In this document: positions 1-8,056 of the stretch, piece by piece
Position numbering within the stretch: the stretch's first letter is position 1
Layout of the letters: each line of letters opens with the position of its first letter
Assembly (NCBI GenBank): GCA_029009035.1
Contig: JAQXJQ010000100.1
Coordinates: 1 to 8,056, forward strand
DNA from: Oscillospiraceae bacterium
Lineage (GTDB): Bacteria > Bacillota > Clostridia > Oscillospirales > Oscillospiraceae
Length of the DNA: 8,056 nucleotides
Direction of reading: 5' to 3'
Position numbers and translations under genes: made by a program
Notes under the pieces: generated by a model
Told to the model about the DNA's origin: nothing
Seen by the model: the letters and a program-made list of their open reading frames with translations, nothing else
Databases searched by the model: none

Positions 1-3569
<3,569 letters not shown>

Positions 3570-3580
3570 TCCTTAAATCA

Positions 3581-3627
3581 AGGGGGCTGTTGCAGAATAC
3601 TTTGTTCTGCAGCAGCCCCTTCTGTTT
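3581..3627 (+). terminator. Intrinsic terminator of rpoC
   Basis: The arms 3583-3597 and 3605-3619 pair over 15 bp with a single T-G wobble and a 7-base loop (3598-3604), and can be extended by two weaker pairs. The stem starts 12 bases after the rpoC stop and is followed by a broken T-rich stretch (TTCTGTTTGT). It would end the rpoBC transcript. The inner stem matches that of the hairpin at 3877-3908. Confidence 0.85.
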
Positions 3628-3653
3628 GTCTCCGATCGGTATCCCCTTTTTAG

Positions 3654-3685
3654 AGCCACGGGCATAGCCCGGGGCTGCCGTTTTT
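3654..3685 (+). terminator. Secondary terminator-like hairpin
   Basis: AGCC plus CGGGC (3654-3663) pair with GCCCG plus GGCT (3667-3676) around a 3-base loop, with one A-G mismatch. Five Ts lie at 3681-3685, four bases after the stem. It could catch read-through from rpoC. The gap before the T run and the mismatch make it weaker than the hairpin at 3581. Confidence 0.4.
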
Positions 3686-3687
3686 CG

Positions 3688-3851
3688 TGGGGCGCGACGA
3701 CTCGGCGCGCCCCTTGGCTCTCCCTCCGGGAGAGCTGTCAGCGTGCGAGGAACGAGCCGCTGACTGAGAGGGCTAATTTGTACCCTCTCCGTCAAAAATC
3801 GAAGATTTTTGACACCTCTCCCATAGGGAGAGGCAAGGCGGCTGCACCCCA
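3688..3851. repeat. Chain of six abutting hairpins (dispersed-repeat candidate)
   Basis: Six stem-loops follow each other with spacers of 1-3 bases: 3689-3696/3706-3713 (8 bp), 3717-3724/3728-3735 (8 bp), 3737-3743/3758-3764 (7 bp), 3766-3772/3783-3789 (7 bp), 3791-3800/3804-3813 (10 bp) and 3815-3822/3826-3833 (8 bp). All stems are perfect. The block is bounded by a short imperfect inverted repeat, TGGGGCGC at 3688-3695 and GCACCCCA at 3844-3851 (7 of 8 pair). Several arms share CTCTCC/GGAGAG, so alternative long-range pairing is possible. It resembles dispersed intergenic elements (REP or MITE-like) that I recall from gut Clostridia, but copy number cannot be judged from one window. I see no target-site duplication and no credible ORF in it. 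Confidence 0.65.
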
Positions 3852-3872
3852 CAATGATTGCCGCATCAACGC

Positions 3873-3920
3873 AAAAGCCCGCTGCAGAGTGAACGTTCTG
3901 CAACGGGCCCATTGTTTTTT
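3873..3920. terminator. Bidirectional terminator between ltaE and the repeat
   Basis: Bases 3877-3889 pair with 3896-3908 (GCCCG/CGGGC, then a C-A mismatch, then TGCAGA/TCTGCA). On the + strand the stem is followed by ATTGTTTTTT (3911-3920). On the minus strand it is followed by four Ts (complement of 3873-3876). It lies about 45 bases past the threonine aldolase stop and should end that minus-strand operon while also stopping transcription from the rpoC side. Confidence 0.75.
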
Positions 3921-3924
3921 CCTT

Positions 3925-3949
3925 GACTCGTTTTGCAACGAGTCCTGTT
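3925..3949 (+). terminator. Hairpin followed by T run just past ltaE stop
   Basis: GACTCGTT (3925-3932) pairs perfectly with AACGAGTC (3937-3944) around a 4-base loop. CTGTTTTT follows on the + strand. In that orientation it looks like a short terminator guarding the 3' end of the convergent minus-strand gene. On the minus strand no T run follows, so there it would act only as a 3'-end stem. Confidence 0.45.
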
Positions 3950-3951
3950 TT

Positions 3952-4977
3952 TCAGAGCAGCGCAAGAAGGGTATCCACATCTTCCCCCCGGGGGGCCCAG
4001 CTGGTGGCAAACCGCACCGCGGTGCGCTCCCCGTCCACCGGCTCCCAGATGCTGAATTTCACCTGAGCGCCAAGCCGCTCCATCTGCTCCCTGTTCAGGA
4101 TGACAAACTGCTGATTGGTGGGAGAGTCCAGCAGGAAGGGGTAGCCCTTGGCGGCAAAGCCCGCCTTCAGCTTTTGGGCCATGGCAATGGCATGGGCGCT
4201 GATGGAGAAGTAAAGCCCGTCGGTAAAGAGGGCGTCGAACTGCACCCCCAGCAGGCGGCCCTTGGCCACCATCGCCCCCCGCTGCTTCACCATGGTGACA
4301 AAGTGTCGGGGCGCGTTCCCCCGGGGGAATACCACAGCCTCGCCGCACAGCGCGCCCACCTTGGTCCCGCCGATGTAGAACACATCGCACACCTCGCTGA
4401 GGAAGGGCAGGTCCACATCGGTGCCGGGACTCATCAGGCCGTAGCCCAGCCGGGCTCCGTCCAGAAACAGGGGGATCTCAAACCGGCGGCAGACACGGGA
4501 GATGTCGGTCAGCTCCCCCCGGGTGTAAAGGGTTCCGTACTCCGTGGGGTGGGAGATGTACACCATGCCGGGGAACACCATGTGCTCATGGGTGCCGTCC
4601 GCCCGGAAGGCCTCCAGATAGGCCTCCAGCTCGCGGGCGCAGATCTTGCCCTCGTGCTGGGGGATGGTCAGCACCTTGTGGCCGGTGTACTCCACGGCCC
4701 CCGCCTCATGGACGTTGATATGGCCGGTCTCAGCGGCAACGACACCCTCGTAGGGGTTCAGCACCGTGCCGATGACCAGGGCGTTGGTCTGGGTGCCCCC
4801 CACCACGAAGCGGATGTCCGCATGGGGCGCATGGCAGGCATTTCGGATCTTCTCCTTGGCGGCCTCGGAATAGGCGTCGTTTCCGTAACCGGGCTGCTGC
4901 ACCAGATTGGTGGCAAACAGATGCTGCAAAACAGCAGGGTGTGCGCCCTCGGCGTAGTCGTTTTCAAAAGAGATCAT
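3952..4977 (-). CDS. ltaE: Low-specificity L-threonine aldolase family protein (PLP-dependent)
   Basis: The 341-residue product matches the PLP-dependent threonine aldolase / beta-eliminating lyase family, which cleaves L-threonine or L-allo-threonine to glycine and acetaldehyde in the cytoplasm. The N-terminus reads SFENDYAEGAHP, a family hallmark with the start at the expected place. PLP-site features are visible: ETGHINVHEAGA (84-94, H86 expected to stack on the cofactor), DGAR (173-176, D173 expected to contact the pyridine nitrogen) and GGTK (203-206), whose K206 should form the Schiff base. R322 in VRFATSW is a candidate substrate-carboxylate contact. Length is typical for the family. 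An AAGGAG site sits 6 bases before the ATG. The gene begins 18 bases after the ychF stop, so the two are probably co-transcribed. Family is clear; stereospecificity, and aldolase versus a related lyase activity, cannot be settled from sequence alone. Confidence 0.92.
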   Translation of the reverse strand: MISFENDYAEGAHPAVLQHLFATNLVQQPGYGNDAYSEAAKEKIRNACHAPHADIRFVVGGTQTNALVIGTVLNPYEGVVAAETGHINVHEAGAVEYTGHKVLTIPQHEGKICARELEAYLEAFRADGTHEHMVFPGMVYISHPTEYGTLYTRGELTDISRVCRRFEIPLFLDGARLGYGLMSPGTDVDLPFLSEVCDVFYIGGTKVGALCGEAVVFPRGNAPRHFVTMVKQRGAMVAKGRLLGVQFDALFTDGLYFSISAHAIAMAQKLKAGFAAKGYPFLLDSPTNQQFVILNREQMERLGAQVKFSIWEPVDGERTAVRFATSWAPRGEDVDTLLALL

Positions 4978-4983
4978 AAATCG

Positions 4984-4989
4984 CTCCTT
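4984..4989 (-). promoter_or_regulatory. Ribosome-binding site of the threonine aldolase gene
   Basis: Read on the minus strand this is AAGGAG, with a 6-base spacer to the ATG at 4977-4975. It lies in the 18-base gap between the two genes and supports independent initiation after the ychF stop. Confidence 0.85.
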
Positions 4990-4995
4990 GGGAAA

Positions 4996-6111
4996 TTACA
5001 CATTGAAGCGGAAGAGGATGATGTCGCCGTCCTTGACCACATACTCCTTGCCCTCGGAGCGGATGAGGCCCTTCTCACGGGCGGCAGCCATGGAGCCGCA
5101 GGCCTGCAGGTCCTCAAAGGCCACGGTCTCGGCGCGAATGAAGCCCCGCTCGAAGTCGGAGTGGATCTTACCGGCGGCCTGGGGGGCCTTGGTGCCACGG
5201 GTGATGGTCCAGGCGCGGCACTCGTCCTCGCCGGCCGTGAGGAAGGAGATGAGGCCCAGCAGAGCGTAGCTGGCCTTGATGAGACGGTCCAGACCGGACT
5301 CGGCAATGCCCAGATCCTCCAGGAACATGGCCTTCTCCTCGCCGTCCAGCTCGGCGATCTCGGCCTCCAGCTTGGCGCAGACGGGGATGCACTGAGCCCC
5401 CTCCTCGGCAGCGCGGGCGGAGACCAGCTTGTAGTACTCCACGCTGTCGGGGTCGGCAAAGCCGGCCTCGTCCAGATTGGCAGCATAGATGACAGGCTTG
5501 AGGGAGAGCAGTTCGGCGGTGCGCAGCAGCTCGGCGTCCTCCTCATCCACCTCGCCGAGGTAGGTGCGGGCGGATTTGCCGTCGTTCAGCCAATCCTTCA
5601 GTCCGCTGAACACCTCGGCCTCGTGGAGGTACTTCTTGTCCGCCTTGGCGGCCTTGTTGGCCTTGTCGATGCGGCGCTCCACCATCTCCACGTCGGCCAT
5701 AATGAGCTCCAGGTCGATGGTCTCGATATCGCCCATGGGGTCAACGGGAACGTTGGTGCTGGCGTCGGCCACCACATGCATGATGTTCTCATCGTCAAAG
5801 CAGCGCACCACATGGACAATGGCGGCGCACTCACGGATATTGGCCAGGAACTTGTTGCCCAGGCCGGCGCCCCGGGAGGCGCCCTTCACCAGGCCGGCAA
5901 TGTCCACGAACTCCACCACGGCGGGGGTGGTCTTCTTGGGCTTGTAGAAGTCGCTCAGCCAGTCCAGACGGCTGTCGGGAACGGTGACCACGCCCACATT
6001 GGGGTCAATGGTGCAGAAGGGGTAGTTGGCGCTCTCCGCGCCGGCGTTGGTAATGGCATTGAACAGGGTGCTCTTGCCCACATTGGGCAGGCCCACGATA
6101 CCTAATTTCAT
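4996..6111 (-). CDS. ychF: Ribosome-associated P-loop NTPase YchF/OLA1 family
   Basis: The 371-residue protein is a full-length YchF, a conserved Obg-related NTPase that associates with ribosomes and is often reported to prefer ATP over GTP. Visible motifs are the P-loop GLPNVGKS (7-14), the DIAG switch II motif (70-73), and NLDE (212-215) in place of the canonical NKxD, the substitution linked to relaxed nucleotide specificity in this family. After a central helical region (about 130-200), the C-terminal TGS domain runs from about 285 to the end and closes with the family-typical YVVKDGDIILFRFNV. Length is close to the usual ~363-366 residues. The start is supported by an AAGGA site 8 bases upstream and by MKLGIVGLPNVGKS at the N-terminus. 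It has its own promoter and is probably co-transcribed with the downstream aldolase gene. Its exact cellular role remains debated, with stress response and translation proposed. Confidence 0.98.
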   Translation of the reverse strand: MKLGIVGLPNVGKSTLFNAITNAGAESANYPFCTIDPNVGVVTVPDSRLDWLSDFYKPKKTTPAVVEFVDIAGLVKGASRGAGLGNKFLANIRECAAIVHVVRCFDDENIMHVVADASTNVPVDPMGDIETIDLELIMADVEMVERRIDKANKAAKADKKYLHEAEVFSGLKDWLNDGKSARTYLGEVDEEDAELLRTAELLSLKPVIYAANLDEAGFADPDSVEYYKLVSARAAEEGAQCIPVCAKLEAEIAELDGEEKAMFLEDLGIAESGLDRLIKASYALLGLISFLTAGEDECRAWTITRGTKAPQAAGKIHSDFERGFIRAETVAFEDLQACGSMAAAREKGLIRSEGKEYVVKDGDIILFRFNV

Positions 6112-6119
6112 ATTGAAGA

Positions 6120-6127
6120 TCCTTTCC
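6120..6127 (-). promoter_or_regulatory. Ribosome-binding site of ychF
   Basis: The minus strand reads GGAAAGGA, with 8 bases between it and the ATG at 6111-6109. This fits the start chosen from the protein family. Confidence 0.75.
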
Positions 6128-6162
6128 GTTTTGGTTAAATGGCAATTCTATCTAATTGAAAA

Positions 6163-6191
6163 ATTATATCGGAAAACGCAGGGAAATACAA
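6163..6191 (-). promoter_or_regulatory. Probable sigma-A promoter of ychF
   Basis: On the minus strand a perfect TATAAT -10 box (6168-6163) sits 17 bases after TTGTAT (6191-6186), a 3-of-6 match to the -35 consensus. The surroundings are AT-rich in an otherwise GC-rich region. Transcription would begin near 6156, giving a leader of about 45 bases without obvious structure. Confidence 0.7.
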
Positions 6192-6201
6192 GCCTAAACC
6201 C

Positions 6202-6230
6202 CTTCTATTTTTGACATTCTGTGCTATACT
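6202..6230 (+). promoter_or_regulatory. Possible extended -10 promoter of the 6261 lipoprotein gene
   Basis: TGCTATACT (6222-6230) is a TGn extended -10 element. At normal spacing the -35 position (about 6202-6207) is poor. A perfect TTGACA exists at 6211-6216 but is only 8 bases from the -10, too close to act with it, and no good -10 lies 17 bases after it. The element is about 30 bases from the gene start, so some promoter here is likely, but which hexamers are used is uncertain. Confidence 0.45.
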
Positions 6231-6260
6231 TGTTTCAAAAACGGGAAAGGACCGATCTCC

Positions 6261-6899
6261 ATGAAAAAACTCAGCCGTTCCTTGCTTCCGGCGCTGCTCT
6301 GTCTGGCCCTGCTGTGCGCCTGCGGCGGCAAAGCGCCCGCCCCTTCCCCCAGCTCCGTCCCGGAGCCTTCCCCCTCCGTGGAGCCCTCCCCCTCTGCGGA
6401 GCCCTCCCCCTCTGCGGAGCCAACGCTCCCCATCAGCGGCCCCCTGTTCCTCTACTTCTCCAGCGGCGTCGGCGCTTGGGACACCGAGCTGGTTCTGGAG
6501 CCTGACGGCACCTTCTCCGGCACCTACAGCGACATGGATATGGGCACCACCGGCGAGGGCTACCCCAACGGAACCATGTACATCAACCGCTTTGAGGGCC
6601 GATTTACCTGCATCCGCCAGTTGGATGAGTACAGCTACGCCCTGACCCTTGCCGAACTCACCTCCGACTATGAGGAGGGAAAAAGCCGGATCGAGGACGG
6701 CATTTGCTATGTCTCCTCCGTTCCCTACGGCCTGGAGAAGGGCAGCGAGTTCGTTTTCTACCTGCCCGACACCCCCACAGCCGGGCTGAACGAGGACTTC
6801 CTCAGCTGGTGGCCCAGCCGCTATTCTGACCCCGTCCCCGAAACGCTGAGGCTGTCTGCCCTGTACAATGTGGAGACGGGCTACGGCTTTTTCGGCTGA
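6261..6899 (+). CDS. Putative lipoprotein, unknown function
   Basis: The 212-residue product begins with a classic type II signal peptide: basic MKKLSR, a hydrophobic stretch, then the lipobox LCAC, making C21 the expected lipidated residue. A Pro/Ser/Glu-rich linker follows (about 26-55) with PSPS.EP units. The remaining ~155 residues form a soluble, aromatic-rich domain with GTYSDMDMG, YPNGTMYINRFEGRF, YSYALTLAEL and SSVPYGLEKG. I recall similar GTY...YPNGT...F.G.F proteins as hypothetical proteins in other Clostridia, but can give no function. A beta-rich extracytoplasmic ligand-binding domain is one possibility. The start is supported by AAAGGA 9 bases upstream and by the signal peptide. 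The gene is monocistronic: divergent from ychF, with a terminator-like hairpin 18 bases after its stop. Coding status and surface location are well supported. Confidence 0.88.
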   Translation: MKKLSRSLLPALLCLALLCACGGKAPAPSPSSVPEPSPSVEPSPSAEPSPSAEPTLPISGPLFLYFSSGVGAWDTELVLEPDGTFSGTYSDMDMGTTGEGYPNGTMYINRFEGRFTCIRQLDEYSYALTLAELTSDYEEGKSRIEDGICYVSSVPYGLEKGSEFVFYLPDTPTAGLNEDFLSWWPSRYSDPVPETLRLSALYNVETGYGFFG

Positions 6900-6916
6900 G
6901 TTCCCCGCTCAGTGCA

Positions 6917-6954
6917 AAAGCCCACCCGGTGCCCTTTGGCACAGGGTGGGCTTT
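6917..6954. terminator. Terminator-like hairpin after the 6261 lipoprotein gene
   Basis: AAAGCCCACCC (6917-6927) pairs with GGGTGGGCTTT (6944-6954), and after a G-A mismatch GTGCC pairs with GGCAC around the loop CTTT. The stem has 16 pairs. The + strand T run is the CTTT closing the stem; on the minus strand the stem ends in TTTTGC. It can serve both convergent genes. Confidence 0.75.
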
Positions 6955-6989
6955 GAGACTTTCAAACACACTTTTCTTACCGATGTAAT

Positions 6990-7019
6990 GGGAGGACAGA
7001 GCGTTGGCTCTGTCCTCCC
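6990..7019. terminator. Perfect 13-bp hairpin after the right-hand lipoprotein gene
   Basis: GGGAGGACAGAGC (6990-7002) pairs perfectly with GCTCTGTCCTCCC (7007-7019) around a 4-base loop. It lies 26 bases past the stop of the minus-strand gene that ends at 7046. No good T run follows on either strand (TTTGTAG on +, ATTACATC on -), so it may be a transcript-end stabiliser or part of a two-hairpin terminator with 6917-6954. Confidence 0.55.
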
Positions 7020-7045
7020 TTTGTAGTTCAGATAATGCAGCGGTC

Positions 7046-8056
7046 TTACTTCATCAGACGCACATAGTAGAAGATGTACAGCCCGGAGTCATACATCAGA
7101 ACGGTGCCGTCCTCCTGGGTCTTGACATACCACACATCGCTGCTGGGGCCGCTCAGGGTGATGACATGGTCAGCGGTGTCATCGGCAGTGTGAGGCTCCA
7201 CCTTGATGTTCCACACGCCCTGAGACACGCCGCCGACGGTGTACTCCAGGGTATTATCGGTGATGATGTACTTGCTGTCCTTCACCTCGGTGTAGGAGGT
7301 AAAGTCATAGAGGCACCAGGCGTACAGGTCATAGGTGCCCACATAGGGGTGAGCGGCCTTGACGGGCTCCTCGGAGGGAGCGGGAGTGGGCTCCTCAGAG
7401 GGAGCGGGAGAAGGCTCCTCGGAGGGAGCGGGGGTGGGCTCCTCAGAGGGAGCGGGGGTGGGCTTCTCAGCGGGAGCGGGAGTGGGCTCCTCAGAGGGAG
7501 CGGGAGTGGGCTCTTTAGAGGGAGCGGCGGAGGGCTCAGCGGAGGGAGCGGTGGAGGGCTTCTCGGAGGGGGCGGGGGTCTCCTCGCCATTGTACGCAGT
7601 CACATAGTAGAAAACATAGGTACCGACGCTGTAGAAGGACAGGGTGCCGTCCTCCGCGGTCTTGGCGTACCACACATCCTCGCTGGGGCCGCTCAGGGTG
7701 ATAATGGCGTCACCCAGGCCGTCGTCAGCAGTGTAGGGATCAAATCTGATGTTCCACACGCCCTGGGACACGCCGTCAATGGTGTAGTCCAGGGTGGTCT
7801 CGGTAAGGATGTACTTATGACCGGCGATCTCGGTGTACATGGAGCCGTCATACAGGTCCCAGGCGTAGAAGTCATAGGTTCCGGCATACTTCTTTGCAAG
7901 GGCCGCATCGGAGGGAGCGGGCTCATTGGAGGGTGCGGGCTCCTCGGAGGGAGCGGCAGAGGGCTCCTCGGAGGGGGAGGCGGAGGGCTCGGGGGAGTCG
8001 GAAGGCTCCACAGAGGCAGAGGGCTGCGGGTCCCCAGCTTTCTTACAGGCGGCCAT
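7046..8056 (-). CDS. Putative lipoprotein with two duplicated domains (5'-truncated)
   Basis: 336 residues are visible. The first Met sits exactly at the window edge and reads MAACKK, which looks like the end of a lipoprotein signal peptide with the lipidated cysteine at residue 4. The true start therefore lies beyond the window. After the cysteine come a Pro/Ser/Glu-rich segment (about 11-50), domain A (57-152), a long linker of PAPSEEPT-type octapeptides (161-234) and domain B (238-332). By eye about 61 of 96 positions match between the domains, including GTYD.YAW.LYD, GVSQGVWNI, ITLSGPS.DVWY.KT and F-Y-Y-V. The Trp/Tyr-rich alternating pattern suggests beta-sheet. The architecture implies two copies of a small fold held away from the membrane on flexible stalks. 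I do not recognise the domain; glycan, ion or ligand binding are guesses. The protein ends right after domain B. Confidence 0.85.
   Translation of the reverse strand: MAACKKAGDPQPSASVEPSDSPEPSASPSEEPSAAPSEEPAPSNEPAPSDAALAKKYAGTYDFYAWDLYDGSMYTEIAGHKYILTETTLDYTIDGVSQGVWNIRFDPYTADDGLGDAIITLSGPSEDVWYAKTAEDGTLSFYSVGTYVFYYVTAYNGEETPAPSEKPSTAPSAEPSAAPSKEPTPAPSEEPTPAPAEKPTPAPSEEPTPAPSEEPSPAPSEEPTPAPSEEPVKAAHPYVGTYDLYAWCLYDFTSYTEVKDSKYIITDNTLEYTVGGVSQGVWNIKVEPHTADDTADHVITLSGPSSDVWYVKTQEDGTVLMYDSGLYIFYYVRLMK
7061..7888 (-). repeat. Internal direct duplication of a ~288-bp domain-coding unit
   Basis: The segments 7601-7888 and 7061-7345 encode the two matching domains of the right-hand lipoprotein. Similarity extends to DNA: for example TTCCACACGCCCTG is shared at about 7209 and 7750, and CCGCTCAGGGTGAT at about 7149 and 7689. 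This points to a fairly recent duplication within the gene. Confidence 0.85.
7365..7580 (-). repeat. Nine 24-nt tandem repeats coding a Pro-Ser-Glu linker
   Basis: GGCT landmarks recur on the + strand at 7365, 7389, 7413, 7437, 7461, 7485, 7509, 7533 and 7557, exactly 24 bases apart, giving nine units up to 7580. On the coding (minus) strand each unit encodes an octapeptide close to PAPSEEPT. The four right-most units by coordinate (the N-terminal side of the protein) are more diverged, with variants such as AKEP and SAAPSKEP. It is a coding minisatellite separating the two domains and could vary in copy number by slippage. It is not a CRISPR array, as there are no spacers. Confidence 0.9.

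Noticed and set aside
3570..3951. A small RNA gene or tRNA in the convergent gap
   Set aside because: No tRNA cloverleaf or tRNA-like TTC arm was seen, and I found no clear -35/-10 pair aimed into the hairpin block. The structure is better described as a repeat plus terminators until expression is shown.
3778..6105. A 775-codon open frame on the + strand, antisense to both ychF and the aldolase gene
   Set aside because: It runs opposite two clearly recognisable conserved genes. Its Gly/His/Leu/Val-rich product without domain motifs is what GC-rich third positions on the other strand produce. Its first part crosses the hairpin repeat and no ribosome-binding site supports the start.
7365..7580. 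A CRISPR array
   Set aside because: The 24-base units are contiguous with no unique spacers and encode an in-frame octapeptide repeat.
7359..7607. A + strand open frame rich in GSSEGAG repeats
   Set aside because: It is the complement of the 24-nt linker repeats of the minus-strand lipoprotein. The minus frame also continues into structured domains on both sides.
8054..8056. The ATG at the window edge as the true start of the right-hand lipoprotein
   Set aside because: MAACKK would place the lipidation cysteine at residue 4 with no signal peptide. The Met is more likely inside the lipobox region, with the real start outside the window.

Overview
The window looks like a chromosome segment from a high-GC member of the Clostridia, probably an Oscillospiraceae-type gut bacterium. 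The reasons are a Firmicutes-like RpoC with no large insertion in the trigger loop, GC-rich codon use on an AAGGAG-type ribosome-binding background, lipoproteins with Pro/Ser/Glu-rich linkers, and a multi-hairpin intergenic repeat of a kind I associate with these genomes. The genus is inference from memory; no search was run.

Layout: bases 1-3569 carry most of rpoC on the + strand; the first ~100 codons lie outside the window. A 382-base convergent gap (3570-3951) follows. It holds no gene but is packed with structure: an intrinsic terminator for rpoC, a second terminator-like hairpin, a chain of six abutting hairpins (3689-3833), a bidirectional terminator, and one more hairpin. On the minus strand, 6111-3952 is a probable two-gene operon in which ychF (GTPase) is followed after 18 bases by a low-specificity threonine aldolase-family gene. 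A divergent intergenic region (6112-6260) contains a convincing ychF promoter and a weaker promoter for a + strand lipoprotein gene (6261-6899). Two strong hairpins fill the next convergent gap (6900-7045). The window ends inside a minus-strand lipoprotein gene (7046 to beyond 8056) with two near-duplicate ~96-residue domains joined by a 24-nt-periodic Pro-Ser-Glu linker.

The three recognisable genes are housekeeping: RNA polymerase core, a translation-associated GTPase and PLP-dependent amino acid metabolism. The two lipoproteins have no function I can name; both are probably anchored on the outer face of the membrane through a lipidated cysteine followed by a flexible linker. I see no clear defence, mobile or biosynthetic system. 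The items most worth a second look are the six-hairpin repeat at 3688-3851, the duplicated-domain lipoprotein at the right edge, and a ~54-residue insertion in RpoC relative to the B. subtilis protein as I recall it.
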